A stretch of DNA of 64,000 bases, from NCBI RefSeq assembly GCF_009760405.1, contig NZ_WRPP01000008.1:220836-284835 (forward strand), read 5' to 3'. The DNA comes from Nocardia terrae. Its GTDB lineage: Bacteria; Actinomycetota; Actinomycetes; Mycobacteriales; Mycobacteriaceae. Below are positions 27,715 to 34,668 of this stretch, piece by piece (the stretch's first letter is position 1; the number at the start of each line of letters is the position of its first letter). The position numbers and the translations under genes were made by a program. The notes beneath the pieces were generated by a model that was not told the origin of the DNA, did not search any database, and saw only the letters and a program-made list of their open reading frames with translations.

Positions 27715-28938
27715 TCAGCTCTGGACGACCGTCCTCGCCAGCTCGTCCAGCAAGGCTGGCGCAACGCGTTCCTCCGGCACGGACCTGCCGGTCGCAAGCA
27801 GATGTTCCGACAGCTCCAGATCCCATGGCACCGGGCTCACCCGGCCGACGGGCGGTGCGTCGACACCGAGAGCGGCCAGATAGTCAGCGCTGGTCATCCG
27901 CCACGGCGTCGCATCCAACCGGGCAACCATGTGCGCGGCGATCCGCAGACCCTCGCCATCGAAATCACCGTGGTAATAGAGGTCGGTCCCAGCGTCGGCA
28001 AGCCGTCGGAGCAATACCACGGCCGCGCTGCGCGGCCAGCCGGAAGTGCACACTAAAGGAGGCGTGTGCACACCGAATCGAGTGACGGCCAGGGCGATAA
28101 CACTCGGGTTCTCGACGACCCAGACTCGCCGCGGCACCGCGGCGACGCCTCGGGCAGCACGCAACTGCTGCAGGGTGAGCACCGCCGCAAGCCCCGCATC
28201 GACACAAGAATCCAGCACTCGCGCCACCACCGAATCCCCGCCCACTCTCAACCCGGCCGTCAGCACCGTCGATGACAGCTCGTCACCGGCCAATCCCGCC
28301 CGCTCCCATAACGCCCGCAATCCCGCCCGACCTGTCGGTGGATCGATCCCGTACAGCGCCACGAGCGCCCGCACCACCAACCCCTGCACGCGCTGCCCCT
28401 CATCCAGCCCGTGCGGATCCCCCAGCACAGTCTCCGCGAACACGGGCAATGGTGTTCCAGCACCCGGCAATTCCCGAATCACCCGCAGCGCCTGCTCCAA
28501 TTCCGCACGGGTGCGCTCCACCGAGCCCCCGATCACCCCGGCCCGCCGGGTAGCCTCCGCCCACTCCAGCAGGGCAGGCTGATCCCGGACAACCTCATGC
28601 TCGAAGAGCCACTCCCACAACGAGTTCCGCTCCCCCATCACCCGCTCCCGATCAGCGGCCCGATCTCCGATCGGCCCCTCGATCCCCGCTACGACTTCGC
28701 GCAGTGACGAACCGGTCACCTCGCGCACGACCGCCTCAACTTCCGGCACCGCCACGCTGACGAACTCCCCCGGCAGGTAGGCCATCCCGAAAAAGTCGGC
28801 AATCGCAGTCCGCTGCCCCTCATCCAACGGCCCCACCCTGACCCTGGCCACCGCCCGCCCCGACGACAGCCGCCGATGCAACTCCCGCCACAACGGCGCC
28901 AAACCGGCAGGGAGCCCGAACGCGGTAGGGTCTGTCAC
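27715..28938 (-). CDS. jetD: Wadjet type II JetD, Toprim nuclease (TIGR02679/DUF2399 family)
   Basis: A 407-aa nuclease subunit that cleaves plasmid DNA trapped by the JetABC complex. The C-terminal Toprim-like domain shows VWVVENPSVIALA (conserved Glu, about residue 275) and LYYHGDFDGEGLRIAA (DxD, about 325), as in topoisomerase VI-like folds. The N-terminal domain carries RVGPLDEGQRTAIADFFG, typical of TIGR02679. It is the first gene of the operon here, whereas jetD is usually listed last. It lies 81 bp before jetA. Confidence 0.9.
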   Translation of the reverse strand: MTDPTAFGLPAGLAPLWRELHRRLSSGRAVARVRVGPLDEGQRTAIADFFGMAYLPGEFVSVAVPEVEAVVREVTGSSLREVVAGIEGPIGDRAADRERVMGERNSLWEWLFEHEVVRDQPALLEWAEATRRAGVIGGSVERTRAELEQALRVIRELPGAGTPLPVFAETVLGDPHGLDEGQRVQGLVVRALVALYGIDPPTGRAGLRALWERAGLAGDELSSTVLTAGLRVGGDSVVARVLDSCVDAGLAAVLTLQQLRAARGVAAVPRRVWVVENPSVIALAVTRFGVHTPPLVCTSGWPRSAAVVLLRRLADAGTDLYYHGDFDGEGLRIAAHMVARLDATPWRMTSADYLAALGVDAPPVGRVSPVPWDLELSEHLLATGRSVPEERVAPALLDELARTVVQS

Positions 28939-29107
28939 CCGGCCGAGGCTATCGACCCGCCACCCCTTCGCCGCAACCGGACCGCACCCGAAAGGGGGCC
29001 ATCACCGAGCTGTTCCACCAATCGACGAGCTGGGCATCGGCCGGTGACCAAATGGGATGGACTGGCGGATCGCCACACAAAGCACACTAGGGCGGTCTAT
29101 AGTCGCA

Positions 29108-29132
29108 TTTATTATATCTAAACTATAATAAA
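29108..29132. promoter_or_regulatory. AT-rich palindromic operator and promoter of fic
   Basis: A perfect inverted repeat TTTATTATA (29108-29116) / TATAATAAA (29124-29132) with a 7-nt spacer, about 37 bp before the GTG of the fic gene. The right half contains TATAAT, a consensus -10 box. In DNA of roughly 65-70% GC such a block is striking. It fits an autoregulated promoter in which a dimeric helix-turn-helix protein covers the -10 region; the Fic protein itself has a winged-helix tail. No obvious -35 box is seen. Confidence 0.6.
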
Positions 29133-29168
29133 CGTAGAGTTCGTCAAGGTTACCCGTAGGAGACAGGG

Positions 29169-30359
29169 GTGAACTGGCCACCGCACCGGCGCGAGGAGAG
29201 GTCTTGGACCGCTCGCCAGCGACAGGGCTCGCGGGCGGACCGGACGCTCGATCGGATCACGGTATCGATTCCGCCCATGATCGCCGCACTCGATTACGAC
29301 CCGACCGGAACCGTTGCGCGCGTTCATGAATCGGCGTTGATCGCAATCGCGCGCCTGGAAGCTGGATTCGGCGAGCATCTCGCACCGCTGGCCGACTTCC
29401 TGCTGCGCAGCGAGTCGGTCGCCTCTTCGAAGATCGAGCATATCGACGCCGGCTGGCGAGCCTTCGGCAAAGCGATCGGAGGCGGGAAGGCCAGCGACGA
29501 GGCGAAGTCGCAGCTGGCAGCGGTCAAGGCCCTGATCGCGATGGTGGATGCCGCGGGCTCGGGCAGCATCAGGCTGGACGATCTGCTCGAGGCGCACAGA
29601 TTGCTGATGGGTGTCGATTTCTACACCGCGCGCGATGCCGGGCCATTGCGTGAGGTGCAGAACTGGATCGGCGGCAGCGACTACACGCCGATCAATGCCA
29701 CACATGTCCCACCACCCCCCGAACTGGTCGCGGACCTGATTACCGATCTGCTCGCCTTCGTCAACAGGGACGATCTGCCGATACTCGCGCAAGCCGCAAT
29801 CGCACACGCCCAGTTCGAGTCCATTCACCCGTTCACCGATGGCAACGGACGCATCGGACGCGCACTGATCAGCGCCGTACTACGCCGCCGCGGCCTCGCC
29901 AACCGTGTGACCGTACCGCTGGCATCGGTCATGCTGGCAGACACCGGCCGATACTTCATGCACCTCAATCGATTCCGCGATGGGGACGTCGACGGCTTCG
30001 TCGAGTACCTCTCGATAGGTGCGGTCCACGCCAGCGAAGCCGCACAGGATTCGGCGATGGCACTCGCCGACCTGCCAAGTCGCTGGCGAGACATCGCCCG
30101 CCCACGAGCGAAGTCCGCGGACGAGGCCCTCCTCGCTGCCCTACTCGAAACCCCAATCCTCAACGCCGACACCGCACAACAGATCGCCGGGACCACCGCC
30201 GCCAGCACCTACCGGGCGCTGGGGAAACTGACTGACGCCGGGATTCTCGAGCTCCTCTCGGAGAGCAAACGCAACCAAATCTGGGCCGCAACCGACGTGC
30301 TCGCAGAGCTGGACGCACTGAGCGCGGCCATCGGCAGGCGCACGATCGAGCAGACCTGA
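29169..30359 (+). CDS. Fic family AMP-transferase with C-terminal winged helix
   Basis: A 396-aa Fic enzyme. The catalytic motif HPFTDGNGRIGR lies at about residue 220, in the region starting SIHPFTDG. The N-terminal domain contains SVASSKIEHIDAG (about 80-92), which matches the position of the inhibitory helix and supplies its Glu, although His replaces the usual Gly/Asn after it. The C-terminal 90 residues look like a winged helix (ADTAQQIAGTTAASTYRALGKLTDAGI). Fic enzymes AMPylate target proteins and can act as toxins. GTG start with a TAGGAG site 8 bp upstream. The terminal 70 bp are repeated at 32342. Confidence 0.9.
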   Translation: MNWPPHRREERSWTARQRQGSRADRTLDRITVSIPPMIAALDYDPTGTVARVHESALIAIARLEAGFGEHLAPLADFLLRSESVASSKIEHIDAGWRAFGKAIGGGKASDEAKSQLAAVKALIAMVDAAGSGSIRLDDLLEAHRLLMGVDFYTARDAGPLREVQNWIGGSDYTPINATHVPPPPELVADLITDLLAFVNRDDLPILAQAAIAHAQFESIHPFTDGNGRIGRALISAVLRRRGLANRVTVPLASVMLADTGRYFMHLNRFRDGDVDGFVEYLSIGAVHASEAAQDSAMALADLPSRWRDIARPRAKSADEALLAALLETPILNADTAQQIAGTTAASTYRALGKLTDAGILELLSESKRNQIWAATDVLAELDALSAAIGRRTIEQT

Positions 30360-30372
30360 CCCGAGGTGAGCC

Positions 30373-30550
30373 ATCCACCTCTATGTCGTCATCTGGCACG
30401 CGGATATCCCTGATAACCTGCGGCGAGACTATCCGACTTTGTTCGACCACGATGGCCAACCGAAGCCCTGGGAACAGATCGACGACGGCGGTACCACGCA
30501 GACCGACGCAGTCCACGCAGTCAAAGTCCACGCAGTCAATACGAGCCGAA
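30373..30550 (+). other. Coding-like remnant without a start
   Basis: One frame reads a protein-like segment (IHLYVVIWHADIPDNL, then DHDGQPKPWEQIDDGG), but it is preceded immediately by a stop codon and has no usable start. It also contains a short direct repeat of GTCCACGCAGTCAA-type units (30508-30540). It is probably the truncated inside of another gene joined to the lipoprotein gene. Confidence 0.3.
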
Positions 30551-31330
30551 TTGAAACGAGCCGTGCATACGACGAGCATCGCAGCCGCCACCCTCATCGG
30601 ATTGAGCCTCACCGCATGTTCACACCAGCCGGCGCGCCAGGAACCCGTTCCGCCCCCAACGATTCCGTATACCAGAGTCTGGTCCGCCGACCCCGGCATC
30701 GACCTGTTCTCCCGAGGTGCCGAACTCATCCGGGCAACCTTCGAATCAGGGCAGCTCTACGCGCAAGTCGGACATCCTTCATTTCCGGGCTACGAGAACG
30801 CACTCAACGTGCCCAAAGCCGACGCCCAGCTCGGCGACTGGTGGAACAGCGGCACGATTCCACCGAAAGCGGTCACAGACTATGCCCACATCGTCGATTT
30901 CACCGCCGACGACCACGCCGTTGAAGCCGTTGTCTGCGACTACGCTATCTCACCGGACACCGCGGTTGAGTATCCGGACCAGCTGAACTCCGCTACTCGA
31001 ATTCGTCTCGAGAACACCGGCACCGATCCCGGCCGCGCCAGCATCGCGAATACGAACCCCGAGCACTACGATCCTCGGGCGCAGATGCCACCGACTTGGA
31101 ACGTCTTCGGCCCCTGGAAGATAACCCGCACCGGAACCCTCAGCCTGGCCTGGCAACCGATCCCCGAAGGCTGCCTGGCCTGGTGGAAACAAGCCTTCCC
31201 CGGCTTCGCCCCCGTCGGTGACGGCGACGGCAGCCGCACCGGCCTATATCCACCTGCCAAATACATCCCACCCCACCACCCTGTGCTCCCACAATTCCCC
31301 GAATGGATCGGGCCGTCGACTGCGAGCTGA
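30551..31330 (+). CDS. Putative secreted lipoprotein
   Basis: From TTG 30551 (or the GTG at 30563) a signal peptide (KRAVHTTSIAAATLIGLSL) leads to a good lipobox LTAC, followed by a Pro-rich linker and a mature domain of about 230 residues. Tryptophan-rich segments such as LGDWWNSGTIPPKAV and PTWNVFGPWKITR recur in exported proteins of nocardiae. No catalytic motif. Longer in-frame reading from 30383 would bury the signal peptide and is less likely. Confidence 0.6.
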   Translation: MKRAVHTTSIAAATLIGLSLTACSHQPARQEPVPPPTIPYTRVWSADPGIDLFSRGAELIRATFESGQLYAQVGHPSFPGYENALNVPKADAQLGDWWNSGTIPPKAVTDYAHIVDFTADDHAVEAVVCDYAISPDTAVEYPDQLNSATRIRLENTGTDPGRASIANTNPEHYDPRAQMPPTWNVFGPWKITRTGTLSLAWQPIPEGCLAWWKQAFPGFAPVGDGDGSRTGLYPPAKYIPPHHPVLPQFPEWIGPSTAS

Positions 31331-31417
31331 CAAGCGGTTCGGACCCATGTCGCCGAGGCTCACCCGGGTTCCCGACCGGGAACCATTCCCGAACCGCAGG
31401 CGGATGGAACCAATCGT

Positions 31418-31822
31418 TCACTGCCGACCCATGTTCCGACGATGCGAGTCGCAGAATCGACGGGTCCCGCCGTTGGTTCGATCGATGAATGCCTCTGTAC
31501 ACGAGGGCTTCTCACATACCTTGATGCGTCGCCAACCGTCGGCCGCGATCAGATGGGCGAGACTCGACACACATTCCGCGGGCGATACCGCGACGTCTGT
31601 GGTTGTCAACGCCCAACCCGTGGGCGCCCGACGGACTCGAACTGTGGCTCCGGCGGCTTCCAGCATCACATTGAGAATGTCACAGGCCTCATCCAGATCA
31701 CCGCGCGCCGCAGCGGACACCATCGCTCTCAGTCGCGGCTCCCTCGTCATGAGCTTCCCAAACTCCGACAGGGCGGGTTCCAATGCCGCGAAATGCGGTA
31801 CAGCCGCGCACATTCGACTCAC
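31418..31822 (-). CDS. CGNR-like zinc-finger protein
   Basis: From GTG 31822, which has AAGGAAGG just upstream, a 134-aa protein ends in KVCEKPSCTEAFIDRTNGGTRRFCDSHRRN, close to the C-terminal CGNR zinc finger of ABATE/CGNR transcription factors. The canonical CxxRCGNR end is replaced by CDSHRRN, so the fourth zinc ligand may be His instead of Cys. The N-terminal part is shorter than in typical CGNR regulators. It follows the L11-like gene by 19 bp on the same strand, which implies co-transcription. Confidence 0.7.
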   Translation of the reverse strand: MSRMCAAVPHFAALEPALSEFGKLMTREPRLRAMVSAAARGDLDEACDILNVMLEAAGATVRVRRAPTGWALTTTDVAVSPAECVSSLAHLIAADGWRRIKVCEKPSCTEAFIDRTNGGTRRFCDSHRRNMGRQ

Positions 31823-31841
31823 CGTGCCTTCCTTCGATTGG

Positions 31842-32270
31842 TCAGCCAGCGACACGCACACCCATCGACCGCGCGGTACCCGCCACGATCCGCATCGCCT
31901 TCTCGATATCCGAGGTGTTCAAGTCGGGCAGCTTGCGCTGAGCGATGCCACGCAACTGCGCACTGGTCAGCGTCGCCACGATTTCGTGGCCCGGCCGACT
32001 CGCCCCTCGCACACCGACCGCCGTCCGAATCAACGCCGATGTCGGCGGCGTCTTCAACCGCATCGACCATTTCCGATCCGGCGTGTACGTGATGACCGCC
32101 GGAATGATCTCGCCGCGATTGGCGGACGTCAGCGCGTCGTATTCCTTCTTCACCTCGAACGGCGGGATTCCGGTGGGGCCCAGCATCTTTCCGAGCTCGA
32201 CCATCGAGGCATCGCCCCCGTCGAGCTGAATCGTCACACCACGGATCTGCTTGGCTGGCTTATTCGTCAC
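31842..32270 (-). CDS. Divergent ribosomal protein L11 paralogue
   Basis: A 142-aa protein that aligns with bacterial L11 over its whole length. The C-terminal rRNA-binding domain is well kept (MRLKTPPTSALIRTAVG, ATLTSAQLRGIAQRKLPDLN, AMRIVAGTARSMGV). The N-terminal domain keeps IIPAVITYTPDRKWS but lacks the proline-rich APPVGPALG loop: the equivalent stretch reads ASMVELGKMLGPTGIPPF. In L11 those prolines form part of the thiopeptide antibiotic site. It is not in a ribosomal protein operon; it sits with a CGNR-like gene in an accessory region. A specialised or resistance role is inference. Confidence 0.8.
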   Translation of the reverse strand: MTNKPAKQIRGVTIQLDGGDASMVELGKMLGPTGIPPFEVKKEYDALTSANRGEIIPAVITYTPDRKWSMRLKTPPTSALIRTAVGVRGASRPGHEIVATLTSAQLRGIAQRKLPDLNTSDIEKAMRIVAGTARSMGVRVAG

Positions 32271-32341
32271 CTACAGAACACTAGAAATTGACGCTACGGA
32301 AGAGTCAAGACCGAATGCCGCGACAGCATGCGCCACCGAAG

Positions 32342-32409
32342 CGCAACCGACGTGCTCGCAGAGCTGGACGCGCTGAATGCGGCGATCGGCCGAACAAGCT
32401 CGAGTAGCT
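32342..32409 (+). repeat. Duplicated 3' end of the fic gene
   Basis: The 30-mer starting CGCAACCGACGTGCTCGCAG at 32342 is identical to fic positions 30287-30316. The similarity continues with a few differences to a TAG at 32407-32409, giving ATDVLAELDALNAAIG in the same frame as the fic C-terminus. It is a remnant of a second fic copy or the trace of an insertion that duplicated the end of fic. Confidence 0.75.
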
Positions 32410-32508
32410 AGGAAACCCTTCGGCCCACGCTGGCCGGGAACCGATTACCGAAATGGCGCGTCTACCAACACATATGCCCAAACCCATGGTTCAAGGAAAG
32501 GACCCGCC

Positions 32509-32700
32509 ATGTTCGGCCTTCCACCGTTCGACCACAGCCCGACGCCCGAACCCTCCCTGACCGCGTCGCACGCCCATCGAATCATGCAGGCTCACATCCA
32601 CTGCACGACGTCCGTCTGTGCGGCCAAGGCGCAGGCCAGGCGGAAACTGATCGAAACAGGAAGTCTGATTCCCGCGAATTGCCCGCACATGGGCAACTGA
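32509..32700 (+). CDS. Small hypothetical protein (63 aa)
   Basis: From ATG 32509, with AAGGAAAGG upstream, a 63-aa protein beginning MFGLPPFDHSPTPEPSLTA and containing HIHCTTSVCAAKAQARRKLIE. Small Cys/His-containing proteins of this pattern recur in actinomycetes without assigned function. The Cys and His residues could bind zinc. Confidence 0.5.
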   Translation: MFGLPPFDHSPTPEPSLTASHAHRIMQAHIHCTTSVCAAKAQARRKLIETGSLIPANCPHMGN

Positions 32701-32954
32701 ACCGGGCCGTGGCGAATTCTGGCGCTGACCACCTGATTTTCCTATGCGTCGAAAGCCCAGCAAAAAACGTCTGTGCAGGGTGGTGGCGGTCTCCGTCCGA
32801 GATGGAACGACCCAAAGGCAACATTCTCGAATGGGATTATCAGCACAAGACCGTCGTGACGTACAACAACCGCGGAAAGCACCTCGGTGAATTCGATCCC
32901 GAAACCGGCGTACAGACCGAGCCGGCCGATCCATCCAGGAAGGTGGAGCCGTGA
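32679..32954 (+). CDS. Orphan colicin E3-type ribonuclease domain
   Basis: The last 50 residues (from ATG 32802) match the C-terminal cytotoxic domain of the colicin E3/cloacin rRNase family: ILEWDYQHKTVVTYNNRGKH, followed by LGEFDPETG and a Pro-rich end. Colicin E3 cuts 16S rRNA in the decoding centre using Asp510, His513 and Glu517 (WDSKHGEIE). Here the Asp and His are kept, but the Glu position is Val (WDYQHKTVV), so activity is doubtful. No translocation or receptor domain precedes it. Start uncertain (TTG 32679, GTG 32709 or ATG 32802). The stop overlaps the next gene (GTGA), as in toxin-immunity pairs. Confidence 0.7.
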   Translation: MPAHGQLNRAVANSGADHLIFLCVESPAKNVCAGWWRSPSEMERPKGNILEWDYQHKTVVTYNNRGKHLGEFDPETGVQTEPADPSRKVEP

Positions 32955-33226
32955 GACTCGTAGTTACCGTGTTCGACAACGCTTCTGCGGGACTCGTCGA
33001 GGAGGTGGATGTAACCGCTGTCGGTCACGAAAGTGCCGCCGAACTGCTGGGAGTGCCATTCGAGAACCTCGTGTACGTACAGCCATTGAACAGCGAACAG
33101 GTCTCCGAGATCAGTCGCCGGACAGGCATTGCCTTGACAGTCGATACCGACAAACGCAGCTACTTCCTCGAAGGGCAAGCCGAGTTTCCCGGCGAGACCT
33201 GGCCGCCGGTCGATGCAGACGAGTGA
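32951..33226 (+). CDS. Probable immunity protein to the E3-type nuclease
   Basis: A 91-aa acidic protein starting at GTG 32951 and overlapping the nuclease-domain stop by 4 bp. It begins RLVVTVFDNASAGLVEEVDV and has DE-rich ends, as expected for a protein that covers a basic nuclease. Size, position and charge all fit colicin E3-type immunity proteins, but I do not see a firm sequence match, so the call is by context. Confidence 0.6.
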   Translation: MRLVVTVFDNASAGLVEEVDVTAVGHESAAELLGVPFENLVYVQPLNSEQVSEISRRTGIALTVDTDKRSYFLEGQAEFPGETWPPVDADE

Positions 33227-33357
33227 TGACTCCGGTGCGAGCCGCGATCTCTTTCGGAGCAATGCGATCTACATGCAACCGAGCGAATAGAGCTTCCATC
33301 GTCTGAGCGAGGAGCCCACGATTTACCAGGTCCTCCTGGCCCCCATCCGCGTCGAGA

Positions 33358-34050
33358 CTACGGAGCGATTGCCGGCAATGCCATGACCTGGCGGCCGAAC
33401 TCGTCGTCCTCGGCGAAGTACACGTCGACCCCGTATTCCAACTGGAACTGGGAGGCAACATGCTGCACGAGGTCGGCAGTCCTCCGTTTTACGGCGGGCG
33501 AGTTGTCCGACAACACGATGCCGACCAGGTACGAAGGATCGGCTGTACCGACCTGCATCAAACCAAATCGGGCCGTTCGCAATTCACCGACCTGCCGAAG
33601 CTGGTGAGAGAGCCGCTCCAGAAAATCGTCAGGCCGGTTCGAAGGCTCACCCAGCCGGACTTCCGAACCCGCCGCGACCGTCGAACCTCCACCACGAAGT
33701 GCCGCGACTCCCGACGGCGTAATCGGCAGCCCGGGAGCCGGGGCACCCAGATTCAGCGCGATACCCACCCCGGCCGGAATGAGATCGACCAGCCGGGATA
33801 CCGCGAGCTCAATCCTCGGGACCTCCCCAGCGCCGAGGACAAGCTGTTCCTCCGAGGAATAGGCGGGGACAAACTGCGTGCCATCGATCGTCACCCCCGG
33901 CAGGCTGTAGGAGCCCGTCGCGCAACCATCGTCCTTAACCAGCACGAACAGAGACGAATCGCGAAGGCCCTCCAGCAGTTGCTGATTCGAGATGTCGCCC
34001 GCTTTCGCTGCCATGAGCATAGTTTCAAGCTGGTTGGCTGGGAACGTCAT
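33358..34050 (-). CDS. SseB family protein
   Basis: A 230-aa protein. The N-terminal domain (NQLETMLMAAKAGDISNQQL, then SSLFVLVKDDG) is the SseB fold. The C-terminal region (RPDDFLERLSHQLRQVGELRTA) resembles SseB_C. In actinomycetes SseB-like proteins often sit in polymorphic toxin and type VII secretion loci, as here. The ATG overlaps the upstream stop (TAATG), so it is co-translated with the 112-aa protein. The role is unknown. Confidence 0.75.
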   Translation of the reverse strand: MTFPANQLETMLMAAKAGDISNQQLLEGLRDSSLFVLVKDDGCATGSYSLPGVTIDGTQFVPAYSSEEQLVLGAGEVPRIELAVSRLVDLIPAGVGIALNLGAPAPGLPITPSGVAALRGGGSTVAAGSEVRLGEPSNRPDDFLERLSHQLRQVGELRTARFGLMQVGTADPSYLVGIVLSDNSPAVKRRTADLVQHVASQFQLEYGVDVYFAEDDEFGRQVMALPAIAP

Positions 34051-34388
34051 TACAGTCCCTTCCCGCGACCGACGATGCGTTCGAGCACCGCGAGCTTGTT
34101 CTCGAACTCGATGTTCACTGCTCGCTGCTCATCGAAGTCGGTGCGGACCAGATAGAAGTCGGTGATGTTCCGCCCTCTGGCGTAAAGCTCCGAAACGAAC
34201 TCCGAAGTCTCGCGCAACGCTTGCTCATCATCCACCTCGGTGTTCGCGAGGTAGCGAGCCATTTCGGCAAACCTGTTCTGCCAGAAGAGAACATCCCGCC
34301 GCCGAGGTTCGCCCTCCAGGACGGCCAGCACGTCGGCTACAGCGCCCACGGCCTGCTCGCGGCTGCGACGGTACTGCTCGGCATTCAC
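34050..34388 (-). CDS. FYLVRTD-module protein next to a toxin remnant
   Basis: From GTG 34388 a 112-aa helical protein, paralogous to the N-terminal 105 residues of the membrane protein at 18786 (shared NRF, LA-TE and DFYLVRTD-DEQR blocks). The start overlaps the stop of the toxin remnant upstream by 4 bp (GTGA), and its stop overlaps the SseB start. Position directly after a toxin tail is where an immunity or chaperone gene is expected; the function is inferred from that alone. Confidence 0.65.
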   Translation of the reverse strand: MNAEQYRRSREQAVGAVADVLAVLEGEPRRRDVLFWQNRFAEMARYLANTEVDDEQALRETSEFVSELYARGRNITDFYLVRTDFDEQRAVNIEFENKLAVLERIVGRGKGL

Positions 34389-34591
34389 TTCAGAGGCCCC
34401 GATCCGACGACATCGACTCCAGGAATCTTCCATGGCTGCGGGACGAATATCTGCTCCGCCGCACCGCCGAGATGGACCCCTGACTGGTATCCGACCGGGC
34501 CAACATACACCTCGGTCCCGGCCGGGATTTTCACTGAGAACACGGTGTCGATAGGTGATTCGCCGGTCAGCAATCCGGTCTTCGGGTCGAT
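34385..34591 (-). pseudogene. C-terminal remnant of an ADP-ribosyltransferase-like polymorphic toxin
   Basis: An open frame of 68 codons without a proper start (a TGA lies immediately before it at 34592-34594) reads KTGLLTGESPIDTVFSV, then IPAGTEVYVGPVGYQSG and EQIFVPQPWKIPGVDVV. This end pattern (GTxVYVG...GGxxQIFVPxPW) is typical of ART/TNT-like toxin C-termini. The rest of the toxin is absent. The downstream genes (FYLVRTD module and SseB) look like the surviving part of its cassette. Confidence 0.5.
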
Positions 34592-34668
34592 TCACTGGAG
34601 GTTTGACCGCGCTGTCGATCGCACATTGGCCACCGAGGTGATAGGGGCTTCAGAGCCCGCCCGGAGGC

